Of a stretch of 64,000 nucleotides of DNA, positions 50,935-59,746 are shown in pieces. The notes beneath the pieces were generated by a model that worked only from the letters and a program-made list of their open reading frames with translations, was not told the DNA's origin and made no database searches. Location of the stretch: NCBI GenBank assembly GCA_965230795.1, contig OZ246020.1, positions 1,922,001 through 1,986,000 of the forward strand, read 5' to 3'. The DNA is from PZPK01 sp965230795. Its GTDB lineage: Bacteria > Pseudomonadota > Gammaproteobacteria > Pseudomonadales > Oleiphilaceae. Position numbers and translations under genes: made by a program. How positions within the stretch are numbered: the first letter of the stretch is position 1; the number at the start of each line of letters is the position of its first letter.

Positions 50935-52101
50935 ATGAATTTACATGAGTATCAGGCAAAACAGTTGTTTGCCGATTATGGTCTTCCCGTTTCTACGGGA
51001 TATGCATGTGATACCGCGAAAGATGCTGCTGATGCAGCGGATATGATTGGGGGCGACAAGTGGGTCGTTAAGGCACAGGTACATGCCGGCGGCAGAGGTA
51101 AAGCCGGTGGCGTGAAGCTGGTCAGTTCCAAAGACGAGATTCGTTCCTTCGCGGAGCAGTGGCTGGGTAAAAACCTGGTTACGTATCAGACCGATGAAAA
51201 CGGGCAACCAGTGAGCAAAATCCTGGTAGAGTCCTGCACAGATATCGACCAGGAATTATACTTGGGCGCTGTTGTTGATCGTGGTTCGAGAAAAGTCGTG
51301 TTTATGGCTTCGACCGAAGGTGGCGTAGAGATTGAGAAAGTAGCAGAAGAGACGCCTGAGCTGATCCATAAGGCTGAAATTGATCCACTCGTAGGAGCGA
51401 TGCCTTACCAGGCACGCGAGCTTGGTTTCAAGCTGGGATTGAGTGCGCCTCAAATGAAACAGTTCCAGAAGATTTTCATGGGGCTGGCCAAAATGTTTAT
51501 TGACCATGACTTTGCCTTGCTCGAAATCAACCCCCTAGTGATTACCGATGAGGGCAATCTGCACTGTCTCGATGGCAAAATCGGCGTTGATAGTAATGCC
51601 TTGTATCGTCAGCCCAAAATTCGCGATATGCATGATCCTTCCCAGGAAGACGAGCGTGAAGCACATGCCGCCCAATGGGAGCTTAACTACGTTGCTCTGG
51701 ACGGTAATGTAGGCTGCATGGTAAACGGTGCAGGCCTGGCAATGGGAACCATGGATATTGTTAACCTTCACGGTGGAAAGCCCGCAAACTTTCTGGATGT
51801 TGGTGGTGGTGCAACCAAGGAACGTGTCTCTGAAGCCTTTAAAATTATCTTGTCTGACGACAACGTCAAAGCGGTTTTGGTGAACATCTTTGGAGGCATT
51901 GTTCGTTGCGACATGATCGCCGAAGGCATCATCGGTGCAGTTAAAGAAGTAGGTGTAAAAGTACCGGTGGTCGTTCGACTTGAGGGTACCAACGCAGATG
52001 CGGGACGAGAAGTATTGGCAAATTCAGATGTAGATGTCATTGCTGCTGAATCGTTGACGGATGCTGCTCAAAAAGTTGTAGCTGCTGCGGAGGGTAAATA
52101 A
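50935..52101 (+). CDS. sucC: Succinyl-CoA synthetase beta subunit (ADP-forming)
   Basis: A 388-residue ATP-grasp subunit. MNLHEYQAKQLFADYGLPV is the canonical start and fixes ATG 50935 over the upstream open frame. VKAQVHAGGRGKAGGVKL and LEINPLVIT are nucleotide and metal sites, and NIFGGIVRCD belongs to the CoA-ligase half. It shares the TAATG junction with sucD. Confidence 0.98.
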   Translation: MNLHEYQAKQLFADYGLPVSTGYACDTAKDAADAADMIGGDKWVVKAQVHAGGRGKAGGVKLVSSKDEIRSFAEQWLGKNLVTYQTDENGQPVSKILVESCTDIDQELYLGAVVDRGSRKVVFMASTEGGVEIEKVAEETPELIHKAEIDPLVGAMPYQARELGFKLGLSAPQMKQFQKIFMGLAKMFIDHDFALLEINPLVITDEGNLHCLDGKIGVDSNALYRQPKIRDMHDPSQEDEREAHAAQWELNYVALDGNVGCMVNGAGLAMGTMDIVNLHGGKPANFLDVGGGATKERVSEAFKIILSDDNVKAVLVNIFGGIVRCDMIAEGIIGAVKEVGVKVPVVVRLEGTNADAGREVLANSDVDVIAAESLTDAAQKVVAAAEGK

Positions 52102-52973
52102 TGTCGGTACTTATTAATAAAGACACAAAAGTAATCTGTCAGGGTTTTACGGGAGGTCAGGGGACCTTTCACTCCGAGCAGGCCATTGAATACGGTACCC
52201 AGATGGTTGGTGGTGTCAGCCCGGGCAAAGGTGGTCAAACACATTTAGGCTTACCTGTGTTCAACACTGTACGAGAAGCTGTTGAAGCCACCGGCGCTAC
52301 AGCGACGGTCATTTATGTACCCGCTCCGTTCTGTAAAGATGCCATTCTTGAAGCGATTGACGCTGGTATTGAATTAATTGTAACCATCACTGAGGGTATT
52401 CCGACCCTGGACATGGTCGATGTGAAGGTCAAGCTGGACGAGACCGGTGTGCGTATGATTGGTCCAAACTGCCCAGGTGTTATTACTCCCGGTGAATGCA
52501 AGATCGGTATTATGCCAGGTCACATTCACTTGCCCGGCAAGGTTGGAATCGTGTCACGCTCCGGTACGCTGACCTATGAAGCAGTTAAACAAACCACTGA
52601 TTACGGTTTTGGTCAGTCTAGCTGCGTTGGTATCGGCGGTGACCCCATCCCAGGCTCGAACTTTATCGATATTCTGGAGATGTTTGAGAAAGATCCACAG
52701 ACTGAAGCGATCGTGATGATTGGTGAAATCGGTGGTACAGCGGAAGAGGAAGCTGCTGCCTACATCAAGGAAAACGTCAGTAAGCCGGTTGTATCCTACA
52801 TTGCAGGCGTAACAGCACCTCCAGGTAAACGAATGGGTCACGCAGGCGCTATTATCGCCGGTGGTAAGGGTACAGCAAATGAAAAGTTTGCTGCGCTTGA
52901 AGCGGCTGGCGTTACCACGGTGAAAAGTCTGGCTGATATTGGTGAAGCTTTGAAGAAGGCGACAGGCTGGTAA
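52101..52973 (+). CDS. sucD: Succinyl-CoA synthetase alpha subunit
   Basis: A 290-residue CoA-binding subunit. TKVICQGFTGGQGTFHSEQA is the conserved start, GPNCPG and SRSGTLTYEA lie in the CoA/phosphate region, and the phosphorylated His is in KRMGHAGAIIAGG. The start overlaps the sucC stop by one base. Confidence 0.98.
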   Translation: MSVLINKDTKVICQGFTGGQGTFHSEQAIEYGTQMVGGVSPGKGGQTHLGLPVFNTVREAVEATGATATVIYVPAPFCKDAILEAIDAGIELIVTITEGIPTLDMVDVKVKLDETGVRMIGPNCPGVITPGECKIGIMPGHIHLPGKVGIVSRSGTLTYEAVKQTTDYGFGQSSCVGIGGDPIPGSNFIDILEMFEKDPQTEAIVMIGEIGGTAEEEAAAYIKENVSKPVVSYIAGVTAPPGKRMGHAGAIIAGGKGTANEKFAALEAAGVTTVKSLADIGEALKKATGW

Positions 52974-52992
52974 AACAGCGACACGTCAAACT

Positions 52993-53023
52993 AAAAAAAG
53001 GGAAGCGCTTGCTTCCCTTTTTT
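52993..53023. terminator. Bidirectional terminator after sucD
   Basis: The stem GGGAAGC / GCTTCCC with a GCTT loop is flanked by an A run and six T. It serves sucD and the convergent PEP-CTERM gene. Confidence 0.9.
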
Positions 53024-53045
53024 GTTCTGCTTGTTTTTGAAAAAA

Positions 53046-53732
53046 CTATGCGCTCTTGCCCATCTTTCTTCTGACAAATGCCAAACCCAGCAAGCCCAGG
53101 CTCATCAGTCCCAGATTTCCAGGCTCCGCGACATCAACGCTCTCTAGTACGACATTATCCAGAAGCAGTCCGATGTTATCGTTTTGATTGGGGTAATTAT
53201 TGTTCACCTGATTAGGGAAATCGGTTCGAAACACGATTCGACCACTTTCGTTTGTCGGTTCACCATAGAAATCCAAGGCATAAGTTGTGAAGGCTTCATT
53301 GCCGCCCAATTTAAACACCTCATTGGCGTGCTGCTCTCCGGCAACACCATTCATGGTGACGATGGATCGAACCCAGTCTTCGCTGGCGTTTCGACTATTT
53401 CCAGCCAAGTCAAAGCTCAAACGATAATGTACACCGCTTTCGAAGGCGAAAGATTGACGACTGACCATTCTGCCAGCATCGTATGTTGAACCATCCAAAT
53501 CAACAAAAAAACCATCCCCCAGGTTGGGGTCGAACCAAGGGTTCGGGCCGGATTTGATCAAATCGACGGTACCGTCTCTGACTACCCAGTTGTTAAAGCT
53601 ATCATAATTTAATACTGATCCTGTCGCTGATTCACTCTCAAAATCATCTGAGAATAAAATCGTAGCCGAGGCGGAAACAGACATGACCAATGCGCCAAGA
53701 CCCAGAGCGGTGTTCTTGATAAGACGAGACAT
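53046..53732 (-). CDS. PEP-CTERM-type secreted surface protein
   Basis: A 228-residue precursor with an N-terminal signal peptide (cleavage after SASA, about residue 23). It has a beta-rich body resembling carbohydrate-binding or jelly-roll domains (SFAFESGVHYRLSFDLAGNSR) and a C-terminal sorting tail, EPGNLGLMSLGLLGLAFVRRK. This matches the PEP-motif, membrane helix and Arg-rich end recognised by exosortase. In the family, the tail is cut and the protein goes to the surface or exopolysaccharide matrix. No exosortase gene is in the window. A sigma-54-like promoter lies upstream, as known for other PEP-CTERM genes. Confidence 0.85.
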   Translation of the reverse strand: MSRLIKNTALGLGALVMSVSASATILFSDDFESESATGSVLNYDSFNNWVVRDGTVDLIKSGPNPWFDPNLGDGFFVDLDGSTYDAGRMVSRQSFAFESGVHYRLSFDLAGNSRNASEDWVRSIVTMNGVAGEQHANEVFKLGGNEAFTTYALDFYGEPTNESGRIVFRTDFPNQVNNNYPNQNDNIGLLLDNVVLESVDVAEPGNLGLMSLGLLGLAFVRRKMGKSA

Positions 53733-53798
53733 ATTACGGCTCCTTTATCTGATGTGAGCAAGCTTAGTTATTTGATTTTATTGTGCAAAGCCAGAACA

Positions 53799-53815
53799 AG
53801 CATATAGCTTGCCGT
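53799..53815 (-). promoter_or_regulatory. Weak sigma-54 promoter match before the PEP-CTERM gene
   Basis: Read leftward, ACGGCAAGCTATATGCT keeps the invariant GG and GC 10 bp apart but misses five other consensus positions. It lies 66 bp before ATG 53732. Confidence 0.3.
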
Positions 53816-53895
53816 ATGAGATAAGTCTCAGAAAAACAGTGGCTTGGGAAATTTGTGAAATGTAAGAGGAGTCAAATGTGTAAAGTATGCTGACG

Positions 53896-53939
53896 AAAAA
53901 AAACGGTACCAGGTTGCCGAACGTGTCCTGATACCGTTT
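53896..53939 (-). terminator. Orphan intrinsic terminator on the minus strand
   Basis: The stem AAACGGTA-x-CAGG / CCTG-x-TACCGTTT (12 bp with one mismatch, loop of about 13 nt) is followed, leftward, by a run of eight T. No leftward gene lies upstream of it before the kinase gene. Confidence 0.7.
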
Positions 53940-54198
53940 ACAGTAAACAGCTAAATACTAGAAGGAGCTAAGAAAGTGTCGGCGCCTGATGGCCTGAATA
54001 CCAGGCGCCTTCAAAAAACTATGGAACAATTATATGGCGTAAAGGGCGTAGTGAAATCGTCCAAAAGGCTTAGTTGAGCAAATTTTTCAGCAAAATCCTC
54101 GTGAAGCAGTTCTGGGATTAATATGTACGTGTTTGGATACAAGACAGATATTCGGTTCTAGCTGTGTAGCGTCGCTATGACGATGCTGCGCATGTAAG

Positions 54199-54227
54199 TT
54201 TAAAGCATCCGAAAACTGCACTATAGT
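54199..54227 (+). promoter_or_regulatory. Sigma-70 promoter for the hybrid kinase gene
   Basis: TTTAAA (4 of 6) is followed by 17 bp and TATAGT (5 of 6), about 97 bp before ATG 54324. Confidence 0.5.
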
Positions 54228-54323
54228 TCAATCAAAGAACATGACTTTACTAGGAATAACGATGAGATTATCCAGATACCTTGAACCATGGGCAGGGCTT
54301 GTCTACAAAGAGAAAGCCCTCTA

Positions 54324-56885
54324 ATGAATCCCTTCGCGCGCAGTTCAATCGCTCTGAGAGTTATTGTCGCACTCGTTGGAGCGGTCACGCTGGTGTTGAT
54401 CTTTGTCGGCTCGGTGGTGTATCAGAATTATGCCTCTCAGAAATTGTCCGAGCTGGAAAGCAAGTTGGATTTTACCGCGGAACAGTTTGATGCCAGCGTT
54501 AAATTGGCTATCTGGAATATCGATAAACAACAGATCCAGCGTCTGATGGAAAGCGCGATGCGTGACCCGGAAGTCTTTGGTATACAGATAGACACCGGAG
54601 AGAATGCTTACGTTCTGGTACGCGATGAGAGCTGGAAAGCTGCGTCGACGGATGCCCGACTGTTAGTGGATAACGACAATCTGCTTGTCGCCGAGCGGTT
54701 TTTGGATATTCACGGCTACCCACTCGGAACACTCAAATTCTATCTGACCCGACAGTTCCTCGATCAAAGCCTGATTGAAACCACGCGGCTGTTCATCATT
54801 GGTATCGCCTTACTGGATGTGCTGCTGATATTTGTCCTGTATTTGTTGTTGTGGTTGACGGTTCTGCGACCGCTTGGCCTGATCGAAAGCTATGCAGCCT
54901 CAGTCAGTTCCGGTCGACGCAAAGAGGCCTTGGAATCTACCCAGTCCCTTTCCGGCGAATTCGGGCAGTTACGTAACTCTCTGGATCGCATGATCGATCT
55001 GTTGGAGGAGCGGGTACAGGAGATCAGTACAGCCAATGATCGGTTTTGGAAAATGGTGGCAAACTTTCCGGTACCGCTGGCCATTTATGTTCCGGAGACA
55101 GGCGAAACCCTGTATTTGAACCGGAAGTTTACTGAGGTGCTTGGCTATACGCTGGAAGATATACCCAAGATCGAAGACTGGTTTCAGCGAGCTTATCCTG
55201 ATCCAAACTACCGCCAGGAAGTGATTGATCATTGGTCCGAAAAACTTGAGCAGGCGCAGTTAGCAAATAACGTTGTCGAGGCCGATGTCTATCGTGTTAT
55301 CGCTAAAGACGGCCAAACACGCATGATGGAAATAGGTGGGGTGCCTTCCGGACAGCAACTGATGTCTATTCTCAATGACATTACTGAAAGGACGCGAGCC
55401 GAGGAAGAGGTCAAGGATTATCAGGATCATCTGGAGGAACTGGTAGAACTACGCACCAAAGAGCTTGTTGTGGCGAGGGATAATGCCGAAATGGCGAACC
55501 GGGCCAAGTCAGTGTTTCTCGCCAATATGAGCCATGAATTGCGGACACCCTTGAACTCGGTCATTGGTTTCTCACGGATGATGGCGAAAGCGGCAGACCT
55601 CAAAGAGCAACAGAAAAAGCATCTTGAAATCATCAATCGTTCGGGTACCCATCTGCTCACTTTAATCAATGACATTCTGGAAATATCAAAAATTGAAGCA
55701 GGAAAAATTGAGCTGAATGTTGCTGCGATGCACCTGGACAATCTGGTAAATGAAGTCGTTGAAATGCTGCGGCCCCGGGCCCAACAGAGCGGCATTTCGT
55801 TGACGGCCGAATTTGACAGTGAGTCGCTGGCGAATGCGGTGCAAGGTGACATCGCCAAGATTCGACAGGTCTTGCTGAATCTGGTGAGTAACGCCGTGAA
55901 ATTCACACGCAAGGGCGGGGTAACAGTCAAAGCGAAGGCTCGTAAGATTGGCGATACCCTGCAAGCATCGTTTCATGTTCTCGATACCGGCATCGGTATC
56001 TCGCGAGAAGATCAGGAACGGATATTTGAACCCTTCGTTCAGGTGAGCGGAGCAAGCACCAGTACCGGTACCGGTTTGGGCCTGGCGATCAGTCGCCAAT
56101 ATCTGCATCTCATGGAGAGCGACTTGCATATCAGCTCGGTGCCAGGCGAAGGTTCCGATTTCAGTTTTACGCTGCGCTTACCATTGGCCGAAACCGATGC
56201 CCTGGTGTCATCAGAATCAGCTGAGAAACGCGAAACCAAGAAGGCTCAAACAAGCCCAGAGGGAATACGCACGCTTATTGTTGATGATGTAGCAGAGATT
56301 CGCCTGCTGTTAAGAGAGTTGCTAGGGCCCCTTGGATTACAGATCTCTGAGGCCGAAGATGGAGACCAGGCTCAGCTGTTGTTGCGTGAATCGGTACCGG
56401 AGTTGTTGCTACTGGATTGGCGCATGCCCGGCGTTGACGGTCTGGAGTTGACGCGACAAGTCCGGGAAAGAACAGACATTCAGCAGCCTACCATTATCAT
56501 GTTGTCCGCCCACGCCTTCGAAGAAAATCGAAAAGAAGCGCTTGCAGCCGGTGTGGATGATTTTCTATCGAAGCCCATTGAGGCGGAAGAGTTGTATCGA
56601 TGCATCGAAAAGCACCTGGGTGTTGATGTGGGTGCTTTTGAGGATGAGGATCTGGATACCGATAAGGCCAAGGGCGCGATTGAAAGCATCGATGCGACGG
56701 AAATTTCCAGTTTGCCTGATGATGTCAGGTCCGCCATTGTTGATGCCCTGAGAGAATTGAATCCCGGGAAAATAAATGAAGCACTAAGCCGAATAGAGGC
56801 GGTTAGCCCGGCACTCGCGTCCAAATTAAGAGGGTATGTGGATTCTCTGCAATATCGAACACTTTGGCAGCTATTTGATATATAG
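54324..56885 (+). CDS. Hybrid sensor histidine kinase with PAS and receiver domains
   Basis: An 853-residue inner-membrane kinase. A membrane helix at about 10-30 and another at about 155-180 bracket a periplasmic sensor region. They are followed by a HAMP-like linker, a PAS domain (FWKMVANFPVPLAIYV to ITERTRAEEE), HisKA with the phospho-His in FLANMSHELRTPLNSV, and an HATPase domain (NLVSNAVKF, DTGIGI, GTGLGLAIS). A receiver follows (TLIVDDV, LLLDWRMPGVDG), then a helical C-terminus of about 70 residues. ATG 54324 is preferred; ATG 54288 is also open. It is followed by a receiver-kinase and a NarL-type regulator. Confidence 0.92.
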   Translation: MNPFARSSIALRVIVALVGAVTLVLIFVGSVVYQNYASQKLSELESKLDFTAEQFDASVKLAIWNIDKQQIQRLMESAMRDPEVFGIQIDTGENAYVLVRDESWKAASTDARLLVDNDNLLVAERFLDIHGYPLGTLKFYLTRQFLDQSLIETTRLFIIGIALLDVLLIFVLYLLLWLTVLRPLGLIESYAASVSSGRRKEALESTQSLSGEFGQLRNSLDRMIDLLEERVQEISTANDRFWKMVANFPVPLAIYVPETGETLYLNRKFTEVLGYTLEDIPKIEDWFQRAYPDPNYRQEVIDHWSEKLEQAQLANNVVEADVYRVIAKDGQTRMMEIGGVPSGQQLMSILNDITERTRAEEEVKDYQDHLEELVELRTKELVVARDNAEMANRAKSVFLANMSHELRTPLNSVIGFSRMMAKAADLKEQQKKHLEIINRSGTHLLTLINDILEISKIEAGKIELNVAAMHLDNLVNEVVEMLRPRAQQSGISLTAEFDSESLANAVQGDIAKIRQVLLNLVSNAVKFTRKGGVTVKAKARKIGDTLQASFHVLDTGIGISREDQERIFEPFVQVSGASTSTGTGLGLAISRQYLHLMESDLHISSVPGEGSDFSFTLRLPLAETDALVSSESAEKRETKKAQTSPEGIRTLIVDDVAEIRLLLRELLGPLGLQISEAEDGDQAQLLLRESVPELLLLDWRMPGVDGLELTRQVRERTDIQQPTIIMLSAHAFEENRKEALAAGVDDFLSKPIEAEELYRCIEKHLGVDVGAFEDEDLDTDKAKGAIESIDATEISSLPDDVRSAIVDALRELNPGKINEALSRIEAVSPALASKLRGYVDSLQYRTLWQLFDI

Positions 56886-56896
56886 GATTGATATTA

Positions 56897-58075
56897 ATGT
56901 CTCATGTTCAGGATGATGGCCTGGGGGAAGCTTTTTGTAACGAAGTACTGATTGTGGAAGATACTGCCGAGTCCCTGGCCTTGTTGTCTCAGTTGATGAA
57001 TAAAGCAGGGCACACTGTTAGGCAGGCCCAGGATGGTGAAATGGCCCTGATTTCCGTCACTTCGCGAAAACCGGATTTGATTTTACTCGACATTAATATG
57101 CCCGGTATCGATGGTTTCGAGGTCTGCCGACGCTTGAAAGCCAGTGAAGAAACGTCTGGTATTCCGGTGGTTTTTCTGTCTGCGCGTCAGGATCTGGATG
57201 CTCGCGTAGAAGGGCTGAAACTTGGCGCTGTCGATTACATTGGCAAGCCCTATGACCCCGAAGAGGTGATCCAGCGAGTTCGCATCAATCTTGAGCTATA
57301 CAACCTGAAAAACAAGCTGGAGGATATGTGCGAACTCAGAACCCAGCAGCTCAAAATTCAGGTTCGGGAGCGGGAGCAGATTGCCGAGGAACTTCGAACC
57401 CGCAAACAGGAATTGTCACAACTCACTGCCCATCTTGAAGATATACGCGAAGCGGAGCGACGTCGTATTGCGCGTGAGATCCACGATGAACTGGGTCAAT
57501 CTCTAACCGTTGCTCGCATCGACCTGACCCGACTGCATACGCAATTGAGTGAAGAGAAATCATCACACGCGCGCAGCGTTACAAAAATAATAGAAACCAT
57601 CGAGGAGGCCTCGGATACAGCGCGCTCAATTTCTGAAAATTTGCGCCCCGGGATGCTCGATTTACTGGGGTTGGGAGCGGCGCTCGAACACCATGTGAAA
57701 CGGTTTCGGGAATCTACCGGCACTGCTTGTCGTCTTGAAGTCTCAAATGGTGGAGATCTCGATTTGGAAGACCGTCTCGCCACAGCAGTATTTCGCATCG
57801 TTCAGGAGTCATTGACGAATGTTGCCAAATACGCGCAGGCGGAGTCTGTTGTGGTGAAGTTGGCAGACCTTGGCGAAGAACTGCTGCTGGTCGTTCAGGA
57901 TGATGGTGTCGGGATGGATCTGACCCAACAGAAGCGCGACCGTTCCAGCTTTGGCCTGTTGGGAATGAGTGAACGGGCACAGGCATTGGGCGGGAAACTG
58001 ACTATTGAAAGTGAGCCCGGACGGGGTACGCGTATTGAGGCCAGCCTGCCGAAGACAAAAGAGGAAAATGAATGA
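56897..58075 (+). CDS. Receiver-histidine kinase (HisKA_3, NarX/UhpB type)
   Basis: A 392-residue soluble protein. The N-terminal receiver has LIVEDTAES and the phospho-Asp in LILLDINMPGIDG. It is joined by a coiled coil to a HisKA_3 dimerisation domain (RRRIAREIHDELGQSLTVARIDL) and an HATPase domain (RIVQESLTNVAKYA, DDGVGMD, GLLGMSERAQALGG). The order is the reverse of a typical hybrid kinase, so its input is phosphorylation. It starts at ATG 56897, overlaps the next gene by 4 bp, and follows the hybrid kinase by 11 bp. Confidence 0.92.
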   Translation: MSHVQDDGLGEAFCNEVLIVEDTAESLALLSQLMNKAGHTVRQAQDGEMALISVTSRKPDLILLDINMPGIDGFEVCRRLKASEETSGIPVVFLSARQDLDARVEGLKLGAVDYIGKPYDPEEVIQRVRINLELYNLKNKLEDMCELRTQQLKIQVREREQIAEELRTRKQELSQLTAHLEDIREAERRRIAREIHDELGQSLTVARIDLTRLHTQLSEEKSSHARSVTKIIETIEEASDTARSISENLRPGMLDLLGLGAALEHHVKRFRESTGTACRLEVSNGGDLDLEDRLATAVFRIVQESLTNVAKYAQAESVVVKLADLGEELLLVVQDDGVGMDLTQQKRDRSSFGLLGMSERAQALGGKLTIESEPGRGTRIEASLPKTKEENE

Positions 58076-58722
58076 TACGGGCGATTATTGCCGACGATCA
58101 TCCCTTGGTGCGTGAGGGACTGAAACACATATTAGCGGAATGCCCTGATATCGAGCTTGGCGCTGAAGCCAATGACGGCTCCGAGTTGATAAGCGCACTG
58201 AGACAAGGCGAGTTCGATGTCATTCTGTTGGATATGTTCATGCCCGGGCGCAGTGGGATCGAGTTGATCAAGCAGCTCAAATCTGAATTTGCGACAACCC
58301 CGATTATTGTTCTCAGTACTCACAAAGAGGACATATTTGCCTTACGTACCTTAAAGGCTGGTGCATCCGGCTACCTCTGCAAAGACTATGCGGCCTCTGG
58401 CCTGATTGATGCCATTCGAAAAGTATTTTCCGGAGGCCTTTATATCAGCCCCGCAGTGGCAGAGTTGATGGCTCAGGAACTCCACGCACCCAGCAGCCCT
58501 GATGTGGAGCCCCACACCTTATTGTCTGACCGGGAACATCAGGTTTTCCTGCTGGTAGCGAATGGTCTGGGTTCGTCCGAGATTGCTGAGCAATTGCATT
58601 TAAGCGTCAAAACAGTCAGCACGCACAAAGCGCGAATCAAGGAAAAGATGAAGCTGCAAAACAGCGCTGAATTTACCCGTTACGCCCTCAAGCATGGTTT
58701 AATCGAAGAAAGCGATAGCTAA
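58072..58722 (+). CDS. NarL/FixJ-family response regulator
   Basis: A 216-residue regulator. The receiver contains AIIADDHPLVREGL, the phospho-Asp in VILLDMFMPGRSGIE and the Lys in YLCKDYAASG. The LuxR-type helix-turn-helix is LSDREHQVFLLVANGLGSSEIAEQLHLSVKTVSTHKARI. The ATGA overlap with the preceding kinase indicates coupled translation and a cognate pair (NarX/NarL-like chemistry). Targets are unknown. Confidence 0.94.
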   Translation: MIRAIIADDHPLVREGLKHILAECPDIELGAEANDGSELISALRQGEFDVILLDMFMPGRSGIELIKQLKSEFATTPIIVLSTHKEDIFALRTLKAGASGYLCKDYAASGLIDAIRKVFSGGLYISPAVAELMAQELHAPSSPDVEPHTLLSDREHQVFLLVANGLGSSEIAEQLHLSVKTVSTHKARIKEKMKLQNSAEFTRYALKHGLIEESDS

Positions 58723-59621
58723 ACGATACCTGCTTCACCGGGTACCTGCCGAGCGGATAAAATGCCGTCCTTTTGCTGCCATATGGTATCAATCCAGCCC
58801 TTGAACTCGGCGCGATATTCCGGATCGCTCTCGTAATCCTTTTCTGCAAAATGGGCGGGAATGGGGAGGGTATTGATATGAATGTCGATGCCTTCAATCT
58901 GCCCCGAAAACAGTTTCCAGACGGTGACCTCTCCTTCGACCTGATAACGAATCGTCACGTCGACCATTTCGTTAATATGCCCGCCCATCGAACTGATCAC
59001 GAGCGCCGCGCCACCGGCTTTGGGTTTCAGCAGGTGCTGATAGGGCGAGTGTTGCTTGTCGTGTTTTTCCCGGGTAAATCGGGTGCCTTCGAGAAAGTTC
59101 ATCACAGAAACGGGCGAGGACTTGAAACGCTCGCACAAGCGCTTGGTTTCGGCCAGATCTTCACCGCGTTTTTCCGGATGCTTCTCCAGATACTCGCGGC
59201 TGTGTCGTTTCATGAAAGGAAAGTCCAGTGCCCACCATGCTGCACCCAACACCGGTACCCAGATCAACTCTTTTTTCAGAAAGAACTTGAGCAGTGGGAT
59301 GCGCTTTTCCAGCACGCATTGCAGAACCGGAATATCTGCCCAGGACTGGTGATTAGAGATAACCAGATAACTCCCGGATTTGTTGAGCGTTTCTGCGCCA
59401 ATCACCCGCCATTGCAGATGACTCATGAGTTGAAAGATCCAGGCATTGTTGCGGTTGTATTGCCAGGCCAGTGCAGTGATTAAACGGGTCAACAGATGTT
59501 TTGCAAATCGAAAAGGAAGAATGAGTTTTAAAATAACGGTGGAAAAGAAGGGTACGGCCATGACCAGTACATTGGTCACTGCAAGAAGCGCAGCAAGACT
59601 GCCTTTGACTACATGTAGCAT
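58719..59621 (-). CDS. Acyltransferase of the YihG type
   Basis: A 300-residue inner-membrane acyltransferase with an N-terminal hydrophobic anchor. It shows VISNHQSWADIPVL (HX4D), FPFMKRHSREYLEKHPE and NFLEGTRFTREKHD (EGTR block), and resembles E. coli YihG, a lysophosphatidic-acid acyltransferase homologue. It overlaps the convergent response-regulator gene by 4 bp at the stop codons. Confidence 0.88.
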   Translation of the reverse strand: MLHVVKGSLAALLAVTNVLVMAVPFFSTVILKLILPFRFAKHLLTRLITALAWQYNRNNAWIFQLMSHLQWRVIGAETLNKSGSYLVISNHQSWADIPVLQCVLEKRIPLLKFFLKKELIWVPVLGAAWWALDFPFMKRHSREYLEKHPEKRGEDLAETKRLCERFKSSPVSVMNFLEGTRFTREKHDKQHSPYQHLLKPKAGGAALVISSMGGHINEMVDVTIRYQVEGEVTVWKLFSGQIEGIDIHINTLPIPAHFAEKDYESDPEYRAEFKGWIDTIWQQKDGILSARQVPGEAGIV

Positions 59622-59746
59622 GGGATATCAGTCGCCTGGTGATTGGATGTCATGATCCTAGCGAATCTGGTTGCGACAATGAATAGCAGAATGCCATTTA
59701 TCTTTTATGACAGCGCTGGATTGGCTGTGAGGATCGCTTGACGGAT

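Larger units (their letters stand above)
53733..54323. other. 591-bp intergenic region with an orphan leftward terminator
   Basis: No ORF of note on either strand. It holds a weak sigma-54 match for the PEP-CTERM gene, a leftward intrinsic terminator, a hairpin GGCGCCTG / CAGGCGCC (53981-54010), and a rightward sigma-70 promoter for the kinase gene. Confidence 0.6.
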
